Assembly: GCF_000172155.1 (NCBI RefSeq)
Contig: NZ_ABIZ01000001.1
Span: 4,187,105-4,251,104, forward strand
Length of the DNA stretch: 64,000 bases
Reading direction: 5' to 3'
Source: Verrucomicrobium spinosum DSM 4136 = JCM 18804
GTDB lineage: Bacteria > Verrucomicrobiota > Verrucomicrobiia > Verrucomicrobiales > Verrucomicrobiaceae
The position numbers and the translations under genes are program-made. The stretch's first letter is position 1; each line of letters begins with the position of its first letter. The notes under the pieces were generated by a model. The model searched no databases. It worked only from the letters and a program-made list of their open reading frames with translations, and had not been told where the DNA came from. Shown one piece after another: positions 38,201 to 45,616 of this stretch.

Positions 38201-39902
38201 CCAGAACCAGCTCCGCCAACTGGCCGACCAGAAGCAGAACGGGCGGCAGCCCCAACCGATGGCCCCCGGGCAAAACCGGGCTCTGGAAGCAAATGCCAGG
38301 GCCGACGCCAAACTCGCCGAGGCCATCAGCCAGTTTGCACCCAAGGTCACAGCCGCCCGCGAGCAGGTGGAAGCCATGACGCCCAAGCTGAGCGAGCTGG
38401 CCAAAAACACCTCCGACGCGCTCCAGCGATCCCAGGAACAGACCCAGCAGACCGCGCAGGCAGCAGAGAACAACCAGCCGGCGGAACAGACCGCCCAACA
38501 GGCCAATGCCCTGATGCCTCAGGCCAGGGAGGACGCCAAGAAACTCTCGGACCTTCAGGCCGCCCTCCGCCAGGAGGCCAATGCCGCAGACCTCCAGAAG
38601 GAAGCGGACCGCCAGATGGCGCGCGCTGCCGATGTCGGCATGGCCCAGATCCGCCAGCAAACACCGCAAATTGCGCAAAACCTCCAACAAGCCGCTCAGG
38701 CCCAACAAGCTCCGCGGCAGCAGGCGCAGGCGTTGAAGAACGCCGCCCAGGCCCAAAAACAAACGGCCCAGGCACTGGATCAGCTCGCCCAGAACCTCCA
38801 GAAAATGGAGCAGGGCCAGGCTCTTCCGGAAGATGCTCTCGCCGCACAGCAGGCTGTGGAGGAAGCCCTCGGCATCAAGCAACCTCTGGATCAGAGTTAT
38901 CAGGAAGCCCAGCAGATCGCCAAAATCATGGAGCAGGCTCAACAGGATCCCAAGAAGGCTCTGGCCGCCCTCGAACAGGAACTGAAGAAGAACCCCCAGA
39001 TGCAGCGCGCTCTGGGCGAGCTCTCAGAAAAGACCGCCCAGGAATCTCAGTCGAACCTGGAACTCGCGCAAAGCCAGCCCCAGATGGCCCCGCTCGCCAC
39101 AGCCCAAGGCGCACATGATCTCGCCCGTGTCGCCCGCCATCAGGAGCGCCTCGACCAGAAGGCCGCAGCGCAAAAGGTCGCTCAAGCCAGTGCGAAACTG
39201 AAAGAGCTGGCCGACGCAGTGAAGGCCAATCCCTCGCAAATGACCCCTCAGACGGCAGAGCAAGCCTCCCAGACGGGTCAGCAAGCGCACCAAGCCGCCG
39301 CGGAAACCGCCTCTGCCCAGTCTGAAAACACCCCGCCGCCCACCTCTTTTTCCGATGCCGCGAAGGGCTCCATGCTCGCCCAGGCCTTGGATGAGCTGGA
39401 TCAGGCCGTGAACCCGATGGAGGGCGGCAGCCCCCAGCAGTCCCAGGAAGGACAACAGGCACAAGCCAGCACACAACAAGGTCAGCAGCAAGGCCAACCC
39501 CAGCAACAACAAGGCCAGGGGCAGAACCCCCAACAGAGCGCGCAACAAAACGCCCAGCAGAGTCTGGCCCAAGCCAATCAAGCCCAGGCCCAACAGATGG
39601 CTCAAGCTCGTGCCCAGGGCATGGTCCCCGGTCAGAAGCCCCCCCAAGCCGCGCAACGCGACAGCCAGACCGCCAAAGGACCCAACCAGGAGCCCGCGCC
39701 AGATGCCGCCGGCAACATGGCCCAGGGTCAGACAAATCTCGTTGTTCCCGTGCTGGGAGCGACCCAGGCCGGAGACTGGGGCCACCTCCCCACCCGCATG
39801 GCCAAGGACCTTAGCGAAGCCTCCCGTCAGGAGCCTTCGCCGGAGTATCGCGCCGCCATCGAAAGCTATTACAAGGCCATTGCAGAGAAGGCCAAAAAAT
39901 GA
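35280..39902 (+). CDS. Giant DUF4175-like coiled-coil membrane protein, Gln/Ala-rich
   Basis: A 1,540-residue protein from the ATG at 35280. Three N-terminal helices are visible (GIAAAVVLLGLLLIVAVLDW, LSYTGYFIAVIAAWRLGVRF and FKVLGGVLFLIIGLSFVPGL), then beta-rich repeats to about residue 500 and a very long predicted coiled coil from about 500 to 1360, built from Gln, Ala, Glu, Lys and Asp. The tail is low complexity, with runs of Gln and GQGQ near residues 1380-1440 (about 39,430-39,600). It resembles DUF4175 proteins found in some MoxR/Bat operons, but I am not certain. It lies between the VWA gene and a secreted prenyltransferase-repeat gene that overlaps it by four bases, so it belongs to the same transcript. 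Confidence 0.78.
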   Translation: MNTTLRPATVDALASFRDRRTRLLMMKAGIAAAVVLLGLLLIVAVLDWATFMPDSLRQGLSYTGYFIAVIAAWRLGVRFVKEARGLYGAARLMEVADKRMHEKLLSAVELAQGAQENLPDSPEFRARLQDEVAGDLQDFKAERILPTSLLIPWFKVLGGVLFLIIGLSFVPGLHLPGFIARAALPFANLSRPSSTKVKIVTPVRADVVVPLASSVPLAVQIDGKIPRRVLVETRTSDAKSSKKELTHNGAQRYEGSVGIGQSSVQYRILAGDAVTAWHTFHARPRPRVLEFAKTITPPAYTGLPPQTLTEDHGDLSALDGSVVQVTMKTNQPVEKSTASLQPNASLVGVNQNSADSLTLAIPVDGKSDAWQITLTARGTGFTNEEASPWRVQTLIDHPPSIGLTQPREQLECRTDDTVELVGIAEDDIGLARILVAHAINGADWKETVVQEKAGKRAEIHSSIKLTPLPVKTGDSVIVKLIAVDLKGQKAESYPIRLLIVEDKLNLAQRELAADQRRLAASAKTLAEEVRDLRKESEKVRAFDKKQRKNDEQEMQAEAALAKMKQHLAAVDEKSEELWNNLKETAQKSDNPLKAMELNLAGQRLAELRGQHLKELQEQSQAEDMDERQLKDAANQMANDAETVSQAMEAFAAADSAKAVREAMEHLAPQQTKLAEKAIDANRNPEERGKWQEQQRAALAAAASATKDLEDLKSAIQDHRKRDVNQHLENFDKKMPAVQNSLDTDKQHQAPEYLYGQAHELRNAANQARDASRWFADETAQKAQEMRERLLRDQNPALAAVDQARDQMAKAANEKKEQKNQSEPPKEQAADRLEAAARQFKDQSELREQNHQTNNQAALDKNRMGRALQNLAEELRRTESPEQIKAVSDKARQLIESARALESDAMAQDAASALQQAKDAALSQKTPAEQLPAAQAAASQLKQLPDTLRRAQSNQEAANAAQEAANNAQWQRDETQNQLRQLADQKQNGRQPQPMAPGQNRALEANARADAKLAEAISQFAPKVTAAREQVEAMTPKLSELAKNTSDALQRSQEQTQQTAQAAENNQPAEQTAQQANALMPQAREDAKKLSDLQAALRQEANAADLQKEADRQMARAADVGMAQIRQQTPQIAQNLQQAAQAQQAPRQQAQALKNAAQAQKQTAQALDQLAQNLQKMEQGQALPEDALAAQQAVEEALGIKQPLDQSYQEAQQIAKIMEQAQQDPKKALAALEQELKKNPQMQRALGELSEKTAQESQSNLELAQSQPQMAPLATAQGAHDLARVARHQERLDQKAAAQKVAQASAKLKELADAVKANPSQMTPQTAEQASQTGQQAHQAAAETASAQSENTPPPTSFSDAAKGSMLAQALDELDQAVNPMEGGSPQQSQEGQQAQASTQQGQQQGQPQQQQGQGQNPQQSAQQNAQQSLAQANQAQAQQMAQARAQGMVPGQKPPQAAQRDSQTAKGPNQEPAPDAAGNMAQGQTNLVVPVLGATQAGDWGHLPTRMAKDLSEASRQEPSPEYRAAIESYYKAIAEKAKK

Positions 39903-41023
39903 TGCCGCACCGCAGACCGCTCATGCCCGTTTTCAAGTTCGCGCTCTGGGGTTTGTGCACCCTGCCGTTCGCGCTCTCATTCGGTCAGTCAGCCCCCTCT
40001 TCCACCGCAGTCTCCCCTGCGGTCAAGCAGGCCGTGGACAAGGCCTGCCGCTGGCTGATCGGCCAGCAGCGCGCCCAGGGTTGTTTCCTTGATGAAAACC
40101 GCGGTGATCCCGTGCCCCAGCACAGCGGAGCACTCACCGCCATGGCCATCATGGGTCTCACCAGCGTAGGCCATATGCCCACTGATCCCACCCCTGAAGG
40201 CCGCGCTGTTGCCAAGGGCCTGCGCTTCATGACGGACAACATCGTCCCCAATGAAGAAGGCTATCTGGGCCAGAGCGACCGGTCCCGCATGTACGGCCAC
40301 GGCATCATGACCCTGATGTATGCGGAAATGGTAGGGCAGACCCAGGATGAAGAGATGGATCGCAAGCTTCGCACCCGTGTGGAGCGCGCGGTGGAGCTCA
40401 TTATGCGCTCCCAGGACGTGGTCAAAAGCGAAGCCAACCGCGGCGGGTGGCGCTACGAGCCCGGCAGCAGCGATTCCGACATTTCCGTGAGCGTCTGGCA
40501 GGTCATGGCCCTCCGTGCCGCCAACAACGCCGGGGTCAAGGTACCCAAGAGCACCATTGACCGCGCGGTGGAATACATGAAGCGCAGTTATCGATCCGAG
40601 CGCAACCCCCAGGGCCTCCCAGTGGACATGGAAGCCGCCTTCAGCTACGAGCCCTACGGCGGTCGTCAGACCTTCTCCACTACTGCGGCCGGCATGCTAT
40701 CCCTCCAGGTATGTTCGCAGTATGAAGCCCCCGAAGTCATCGGCGGCGGGAACTACCTGATGAAGAATCCCCCGTCGCCCACGGAGCCCTGGTTCTATTA
40801 CGGAAACTACTACTACGCGCAGGCCATGTACCAGCGTGGTGGAGACTTCGCCGCCGTGGCCCGGCAGAAGACTGAACAGCTTTTGGTTGGACTCCAGCAG
40901 CCTGATGGGGCCTGGCAACCAAGAAATGGGAACGAGCGCAGTGCCGGCCCCATCTATGCGACGGCTCTGGGGCTCCTCAGTTTGTCCGTGCACTACCACT
41001 TTTTGCCGATTTATCAGAAATAG
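39899..41023 (+). CDS. Secreted prenyltransferase/squalene-cyclase-repeat protein
   Basis: A 374-residue protein with a signal peptide (KFALWGLCTLPFALSFGQSA) and alpha-barrel repeats of the prenyltransferase/squalene-oxidase repeat family: AVDKACRWLIGQQRAQGCFL, YGHGIMTLMYAEMVGQTQ, ISVSVWQVMALRAANNAGVK, FSTTAAGMLSLQVCSQYEAP, then TEQLLVGLQQPDGAWQPRNG and GPIYATALGLLSLSVHYHFL. No class II cyclase DXDD motif is seen, so it is probably a binding or scaffold member. It overlaps the previous gene by 4 bases (ATGA at 39899) and closes the MoxR/Bat operon. Such repeat proteins are common in PVC bacteria. Confidence 0.88.
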   Translation: MMPHRRPLMPVFKFALWGLCTLPFALSFGQSAPSSTAVSPAVKQAVDKACRWLIGQQRAQGCFLDENRGDPVPQHSGALTAMAIMGLTSVGHMPTDPTPEGRAVAKGLRFMTDNIVPNEEGYLGQSDRSRMYGHGIMTLMYAEMVGQTQDEEMDRKLRTRVERAVELIMRSQDVVKSEANRGGWRYEPGSSDSDISVSVWQVMALRAANNAGVKVPKSTIDRAVEYMKRSYRSERNPQGLPVDMEAAFSYEPYGGRQTFSTTAAGMLSLQVCSQYEAPEVIGGGNYLMKNPPSPTEPWFYYGNYYYAQAMYQRGGDFAAVARQKTEQLLVGLQQPDGAWQPRNGNERSAGPIYATALGLLSLSVHYHFLPIYQK

Positions 41024-41025
41024 TA

Positions 41026-41049
41026 AAAGCCCCAATTTTCCAGGGCTTT
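41026..41049 (+). terminator. Weak hairpin terminating the MoxR/Bat operon
   Basis: AAAGCCC (41026-41032) and GGGCTTT (41043-41049) form a 7-base stem with a 10-base loop, just after the stop at 41023. The T-run is only inside the stem. Confidence 0.5.
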
Positions 41050-41110
41050 CCTTGCACCTTCGAACTAAAAAAGGTGCATGCGGCATACATACTTCTTCGA
41101 CTGGGAAAAG

Positions 41111-41127
41111 TTGGCACGGCGATTGCT
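41111..41127 (+). promoter_or_regulatory. Sigma-54 (RpoN) promoter for amtB
   Basis: TTGGCACGGCGATTGCT matches the -24/-12 consensus TTGGCACRNNNNTTGCW at every defined base. Transcription would begin about 41138, some 20-25 bases before the ATG at 41162. It indicates activation by an NtrC-like enhancer-binding protein under nitrogen limitation. Confidence 0.9.
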
Positions 41128-41161
41128 GAATTGCGTGACGAAGGCGGCACTTGCCTGATTC

Positions 41162-42766
41162 ATGCAACTCAACCCAAACGACACCATGCTCACAAAGAAG
41201 AAGAAGTGGACCATACTAGAAACCGTTGTCGCGGTGGCAGGCCTCGCCTGTATGACCGTCAACTCCGGGCGGGCGTTGGCCCAGGATGCTCCAGCCCCTG
41301 CACCTGCTCCGGCTGAAGCTCCTGCCGCTCCTGCTCCCGCCCCGGCCGTTGAAGCCCCGGCTCCCGCTCCAGCGCCTGCCGCTGCTGCTGAAGCCGCCCC
41401 TGCGCCTGCCGCGGAAGCTGCACCTGCCGGTCCCACTCTTGAGCAGCGTATTGCGGATATTGAGGCGTACATGAACAACGTGCCCCGCGTCACCACGGAA
41501 GGGTCCCTGGTTCCCGGCCCCGGCCCTGGTCACAACGCCTGGCAGATGACGAGCACCGCGCTGGTGCTTTTCATGACCCTCCCGGGTCTGGCCCTCTTCT
41601 ACGGCGGCCTTGTTCGTAAAAAGAACGTGTTGAGCGTGCTGGCCCAGTGCCTTGGCATCGCCGGTTTGGTCACCATTCTTTGGTGGGCAGTTGGCTACAG
41701 CCTCTCCTTCGGTGCTGGCGAAGGCGCAACCAAACCTTTCATTGGCGACTTGAGCTTCAAGTTCCTTGAAGGCGTGGACGCTACCAAGACCGGTGCCGGC
41801 TTCGCCTGGATCTCGGATGCCATGTGGTGCATGTTCCAGCTCACCTTCGCGATCATCACCCCGGCTCTTATCATCGGTGCCATCGCCGAGCGCATGAAGT
41901 TCATCTCCGTGATGCTCTTCGTCACCCTCTGGATGTTCGCGGTGTACTTCCCATTCGCCCACATGGTATGGGGCGGCACGGGCTTCATGTGCGGTCCGCT
42001 TAACCCGGACGCTGGCATCAAGGCCATCGACTTCGCCGGTGGTACCGTCGTTCACATGACCTCCGGTTGGAGCGCCCTGGTGCTCTGCATCATCCTCGGC
42101 AAGCGCAAAGGCTACGGCAAAGAGCCGATGGCACCGCACAGCATGGTGCTTTGCATGGTTGGTACTGGCATGCTCTGGGTTGGCTGGTACGGCTTCAACG
42201 CTGGCTCCGCTCTTGGCGCTGACGCCATCGCTTCCAACGCCTTCGCTACCACCACCCTTGCAGCAGCGGTTGCTGGCTTTGTGTGGGGCATGCTTGAGTG
42301 GGTGCTGCGTGGCAAGCCGAGCGTGCTTGGCTTCTGCTCCGGCATCGTGGGCGGCCTGGTGGTTATCACCCCTGCTGCTGGTTTCGTGACCATGAACTCC
42401 GCAGTCATCATGGGCGTCCTCGCCGGTGTGGTTCCCTACTTCGGTGTGTCCGTCCTCAAGAAGGCTCTTGGCTACGACGACGCTCTGGACACCTTCGGTG
42501 TGCATGGCATCGGCGGTACCCTTGGTGCCATCCTGACCGGTGTCTTCGCTGACGAAAAGGCGAACGCCATCGTGGGTCCTCTTAAGGAAGGCCTTCTGGT
42601 TGCCCAGCTCAAAGCCGTCGCTCTCACCATCGTCTGGAGCGTGGTTGCCACGACCATCATCGCCCTCGTGGTTAAAGTGGTGGTGGGCCTCCGCCCGACT
42701 CCTGAAGTGGAAGAAGAAGGTCTCGACATCCCCGAGCACGGCGAGGCTGGTTACGAGCTGCACTAA
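41162..42766 (+). CDS. amtB: Ammonium transporter AmtB
   Basis: Ammonium channel of the Amt family, 534 residues. A signal-like segment (TILETVVAVAGLACMTVNSG) is followed by about 70 residues rich in Ala/Pro (residues 40-95), an N-terminal extension most Amt proteins lack. The eleven-helix core starts near residue 120: TALVLFMTLPGLALFYGGLV, AEFM-equivalent MFAVYFPFAHMVWGGTGFMC with the first channel His, and GVHGIGGTLGAILTGVF with the second. Start: ATG at 41162; another ATG at 41186 is equally possible. A sigma-54 promoter lies just upstream and a strong terminator follows, so the gene is transcribed alone. No glnK neighbour is seen, though most bacterial amtB genes have one. Confidence 0.96.
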   Translation: MQLNPNDTMLTKKKKWTILETVVAVAGLACMTVNSGRALAQDAPAPAPAPAEAPAAPAPAPAVEAPAPAPAPAAAAEAAPAPAAEAAPAGPTLEQRIADIEAYMNNVPRVTTEGSLVPGPGPGHNAWQMTSTALVLFMTLPGLALFYGGLVRKKNVLSVLAQCLGIAGLVTILWWAVGYSLSFGAGEGATKPFIGDLSFKFLEGVDATKTGAGFAWISDAMWCMFQLTFAIITPALIIGAIAERMKFISVMLFVTLWMFAVYFPFAHMVWGGTGFMCGPLNPDAGIKAIDFAGGTVVHMTSGWSALVLCIILGKRKGYGKEPMAPHSMVLCMVGTGMLWVGWYGFNAGSALGADAIASNAFATTTLAAAVAGFVWGMLEWVLRGKPSVLGFCSGIVGGLVVITPAAGFVTMNSAVIMGVLAGVVPYFGVSVLKKALGYDDALDTFGVHGIGGTLGAILTGVFADEKANAIVGPLKEGLLVAQLKAVALTIVWSVVATTIIALVVKVVVGLRPTPEVEEEGLDIPEHGEAGYELH

Positions 42767-42803
42767 GACAGCGTTCGTTTCATCAACCACACTCTCCCTA
42801 TCT

Positions 42804-42837
42804 GGCCGGGGCACTGCAAAGTGCCCCGGCCTTTTTT
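42804..42837 (+). terminator. Rho-independent terminator of amtB
   Basis: GGCCGGGGCACT and AGTGCCCCGGCC form a perfect 12-bp stem with a GCAA tetraloop (816-819), followed by six T. One of the clearest terminators in the window. Confidence 0.95.
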
Positions 42838-42890
42838 ATTGGGGGGGAGGCAAAGGTTCAAGCACCTTACATCAGGGGCGTCGCACGAAC

Positions 42891-43035
42891 CTCCGATGTC
42901 GCTGGCCCAGATGGACAGCCCCCTCACCCCTAGGAACAACACCTGAGCGCGCAGCGCTTTGGGGACAGCGGTGAGCATCACCGCTTTCGCTCCCTTTGTG
43001 ATCTCCTCACACCTACTCGCCCTCACCAGCGCCTC
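42891..43035 (+). repeat. Dispersed intergenic repeat family, full copy
   Basis: Shares with 18151-18300, in order, CCTCCGAYRTCG, CACCTGAGCGCGCAGCGCTTT, GCGGTGAGCATCACCGCTTT and TGTGATCTCC. Copies 25 kb apart with no shared neighbouring genes indicate a mobile or multi-copy element rather than gene duplication. Confidence 0.8.
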
Positions 43036-43058
43036 CTCGCCCGTGACTCCCCCGCGCA

Positions 43059-43496
43059 TCACGCGCAAAGTGGGCAGACCCCAAAAAACTCCAGCTCGTG
43101 ATAGAGCTTCTTGAACCCCGACTGTTTCGAAATCTTCGCCTCCAGCGCTTCCACTGGGCAAGCGATATCGAGCTTCTCAATCACTCCGCACTCGGTGCAG
43201 ATCAGATAGTCACTGTGCTTCCCCGGTACGTTCAGTGTGTAATACGCGGAGCGGTCGTGCAGCCCCAAACGCCGCAGAATGCCCTGCTTCTCCAGCCGCA
43301 CCAGCAACCGGAACACGGTAGCCCGGTCACAGCGGTCCTTCAGCGTGGGAGAATCCGCCAGATCCGCCAACGTAAGCGGCTTGGCGGTGGCGATCAACAG
43401 ATTGAGCAGTTCCTCAAGCGCCCAAGTTCTCCGCAGGCCAACCTCCCGGCATCGGGCAATGGTGTCATTGAGCAGGGTATCCTCGGGAGACGGCAT
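43059..43496 (-). CDS. Fur-family metal-responsive regulator
   Basis: A 145-residue Fur-superfamily repressor. The winged helix spans about residues 10-80 (CDRATVFRLLVRLEKQGILR), then the dimerisation domain with GKHSDYLICTECGVIEKLD. Two CXXC pairs (CTEC near 100 and CPLC at the C-terminus) form the structural zinc site. The HHHDH metal block of classical Fur reads KHSDY here: the His and Asp at positions 2 and 4 remain, others are lost, so the sensed metal is uncertain; Zur or PerR-like roles are possible. It stands between repeats and the cupin gene on the same strand. Confidence 0.88.
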   Translation of the reverse strand: MPSPEDTLLNDTIARCREVGLRRTWALEELLNLLIATAKPLTLADLADSPTLKDRCDRATVFRLLVRLEKQGILRRLGLHDRSAYYTLNVPGKHSDYLICTECGVIEKLDIACPVEALEAKISKQSGFKKLYHELEFFGVCPLCA

Positions 43497-43538
43497 CCAT
43501 TAAAGGTCGCAAACGTCCCGCCCATGCGCAAGCCCCAG

Positions 43539-44018
43539 CTATTCTTCGCCTTCGTAATAATCGGCATCCGAGACCTGCACCACACGGTTATCCGGCTTGA
43601 GCATTTTCCTCCCGGACCGGGGGTAAGTGATCACATCCGCCCGATGATGGTCCGCCAAAACGTAGTAAACCAGCGCCTCCGCACCCTCGTCGGCAGTGAT
43701 CTGATGAAACTCCCCGGGATGACAGATCACATGATCTCCCGGCCCGATCATCTCCTCGCCGCCCACTCCAATCAGGCGGCCGCGACCGGAAATGACGAGG
43801 TAGTATTCCGTCTGAGCGGCATGCGCATGCAACGGGAAATTGGTCTTGCCCGGTGGCACCGTCACCAGCTCCACATCAAACGGATGGCCCCCGCCCCACG
43901 GACCCGTGTCTTTGATGCCACCCAGCGCCAGGGAGACATTCTGACGCCTAACTTCAAAGCGACCTCCCGGCGACCGGCGGTGTTCCACCGGCACCGAGTT
44001 TACATTCACCTTCTCCAT
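43539..44018 (-). CDS. Cupin-domain protein
   Basis: A 159-residue single-cupin protein. Motif 1 is PLHAHAAQTEYYLVISGRGR, with metal ligands His-X-His and Glu; motif 2 is GPGDHVICHPGEFHQITADE, with His near residue 104. Length fits small sugar-isomerase or dioxygenase-like cupins. It sits between lipA and the fur-type gene, both minus strand, with gaps of 41-42 bases on each side, so the three may be co-transcribed. No function can be assigned. Confidence 0.86.
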   Translation of the reverse strand: MEKVNVNSVPVEHRRSPGGRFEVRRQNVSLALGGIKDTGPWGGGHPFDVELVTVPPGKTNFPLHAHAAQTEYYLVISGRGRLIGVGGEEMIGPGDHVICHPGEFHQITADEGAEALVYYVLADHHRADVITYPRSGRKMLKPDNRVVQVSDADYYEGEE

Positions 44019-44059
44019 GGCATTGAGACGTCCAGACGCCCTTCCATGACCCTGGAAAC

Positions 44060-44962
44060 TCAGTCCAGATCCAGCTCCGGCTTGAAGTCCGCAGCGTGAT
44101 AAGAACTGCGTACCAGCGGCGCACTGGCAACATGGCGGAAGCCTTTCTTCAGCGCGATCTGCTTGTAGTTCTCAAACGTGTCGGGGTGAACGTACTCCAC
44201 CACTGGCAGGTGATTGGCAGACGGGCGCAGGTACTGCCCCAGGGTCAGCACGGTCACGCCGTGCTCCAGCAGATCGTCCATGGCCTGGAAGAGTTCCGGC
44301 TCTGTCTCACCGAGGCCCAGCATCAGGCCGCTCTTGGTGGCCACCTTGCCACCCAGTTCCACTGCCATTTCCTTGGCGCGCTTCAGCACGTTCAGGCTGC
44401 GATGGTACTTGGCGCGGGAACGCACCAGCGGAGTCAGACGCTCCACCGTCTCCAGATTGTGGTTGAAGATCTCCGGCTTCGCCTTCATCACGGTCATGAG
44501 GGCGTCGTCCTTGTCATTGAAATCCGGCACGAGAATCTCAATCGTGATGCCCGGCTGGACTTCACGAACCGCCTCGATCGTCCTGGCAAAGTGTTCCGCA
44601 CCACCGTCTGGCACGTCATCTCGGGCCACGGCCGTGATCACGATGTGGTTCAGTTTCATCCGCTGAACGGCCTGGGCGACCCGCTGGGGCTCGTCTGCCT
44701 CCAGCGCAAAGGGCTTGGCCGTCTTCACCGCACAGAATCCACAGGCCCGTGTGCAGCGGTCGCCCGCGATCATGAAAGTTGCTGTGCCCTGGCTCCAGCA
44801 CTCCCAGCGGTTGGGGCATTGGGCCTCTTCGCAGACGGTGTGCAGGCGCAAGTCGGAAATCAGGGACTTCGTGCTCCAGAACACGGGGTCACGCGGGAGC
44901 TTCACACGAATCCAGTCAGGCTTCTTTTCTGTGTGCAGCGCAGGGTCAATCTTGGGCGTCAT
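44060..44962 (-). CDS. lipA: Lipoyl synthase LipA
   Basis: Radical SAM enzyme (300 residues) that inserts two sulfurs into octanoyl groups on lipoate-dependent proteins. Both iron-sulfur sites are visible: the auxiliary cluster CEEAQCPNRWEC (about residues 46-57) and the radical SAM triad in CTRACGFC (about 72-79). The C-terminal SSYHA, with Ser near residue 290, gives the third auxiliary-cluster ligand. The ATG at 44962 is preferred; an upstream GTG would add 12 residues lacking family sequence. It is transcribed toward the cupin gene. No lipB is seen in this window. Confidence 0.97.
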   Translation of the reverse strand: MTPKIDPALHTEKKPDWIRVKLPRDPVFWSTKSLISDLRLHTVCEEAQCPNRWECWSQGTATFMIAGDRCTRACGFCAVKTAKPFALEADEPQRVAQAVQRMKLNHIVITAVARDDVPDGGAEHFARTIEAVREVQPGITIEILVPDFNDKDDALMTVMKAKPEIFNHNLETVERLTPLVRSRAKYHRSLNVLKRAKEMAVELGGKVATKSGLMLGLGETEPELFQAMDDLLEHGVTVLTLGQYLRPSANHLPVVEYVHPDTFENYKQIALKKGFRHVASAPLVRSSYHAADFKPELDLD

Positions 44963-45014
44963 TGCAATGGTGATCGTACGCAGGAAGTACGGCTCCACAA
45001 GGACGGAAGGTGCC

Positions 45015-45038
45015 GGAAGTTCAGAGAACCGAACTTCC
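45015..45038. terminator. Hairpin between lipA and the chaperone gene
   Basis: GGAAGTTC and GAACTTCC (8-bp perfect stem, 8-base loop). It may end the chaperone transcript before lipA; neither strand has a clear T-run. Confidence 0.4.
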
Positions 45039-45103
45039 TCCCTCCCACCGTCGTGACTTCCGGCTTGTCTTCGAATGACCTCGCAGCCCGGGTTGGGACT
45101 GTC

Positions 45104-45565
45104 TCAAGCCCGAATCATGCTCGCTGCCACGTCCTCATTCCCGGGAGCCGCACGCCCCACCGGTGCCGTCTGGGCCGAGTTCGCCAGACGAGCCGTCCAA
45201 TCCTCCGCTGCATCCACGAAACTTCCCACCGCCTCGCCAAAGGCGGCCCCTGTGAGCCCGTCTCCTTCAAAGGTTCTAAACAAGACAATCTCCCGCTCCA
45301 GCGGATCAAGTGAAAGGACCGCACCACCTGTTTCCGCGCCGAACAGATTGCCTTCCAGGAGGATCTGGAACACGTGCTCCTTGTTTTCCACCGGCACCTT
45401 GCCAAGCACTGAGTAAATCTGGAGCTTGGAACTGCTTGGCTCATGCTCGAGGTTGAGGGTCACTGACCCGTCGAAAACCAGACGAGCACATCCTTGATCG
45501 TCGAACTGAAGGCCGGAGATCCCCATCTGGGAGCCGAGTTCTGAAAGTAACGAGACTGCGTTCAT
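45104..45565 (-). CDS. CesT-family type III secretion chaperone (candidate)
   Basis: A 153-residue acidic protein resembling class I type III secretion chaperones: starting with MNAVSLLSELGSQMGISGLQ, then the beta-strand block ARLVFDGSVTLNLEHEPSSS, IYSVLGKVPVE, and the helix LLEGNLFGAETGGAVLSLDP (the LLxxNLxxxxxxGGxLxxDP pattern), then REIVLFRTFEGDGLTGAAFG. This succession matches CesT/SycE/Tir chaperones closely. It lies 51 bases downstream of a large gene in the same direction, as is usual for effector-chaperone pairs. There is no signal peptide. Family identity is strong; what is secreted, and by what apparatus, is inference, because no sct gene lies in this window. Confidence 0.82.
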   Translation of the reverse strand: MNAVSLLSELGSQMGISGLQFDDQGCARLVFDGSVTLNLEHEPSSSKLQIYSVLGKVPVENKEHVFQILLEGNLFGAETGGAVLSLDPLEREIVLFRTFEGDGLTGAAFGEAVGSFVDAAEDWTARLANSAQTAPVGRAAPGNEDVAASMIRA

Positions 45566-45616
45566 ATGAAAGGAATGAAAAATATACGGGCTAATGGTGG
45601 GACACGACAGAGAGGC

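Noticed and set aside
41216-42814. 532-codon minus-strand frame
   Set aside because: Antisense shadow of amtB with His/Gly-rich composition.
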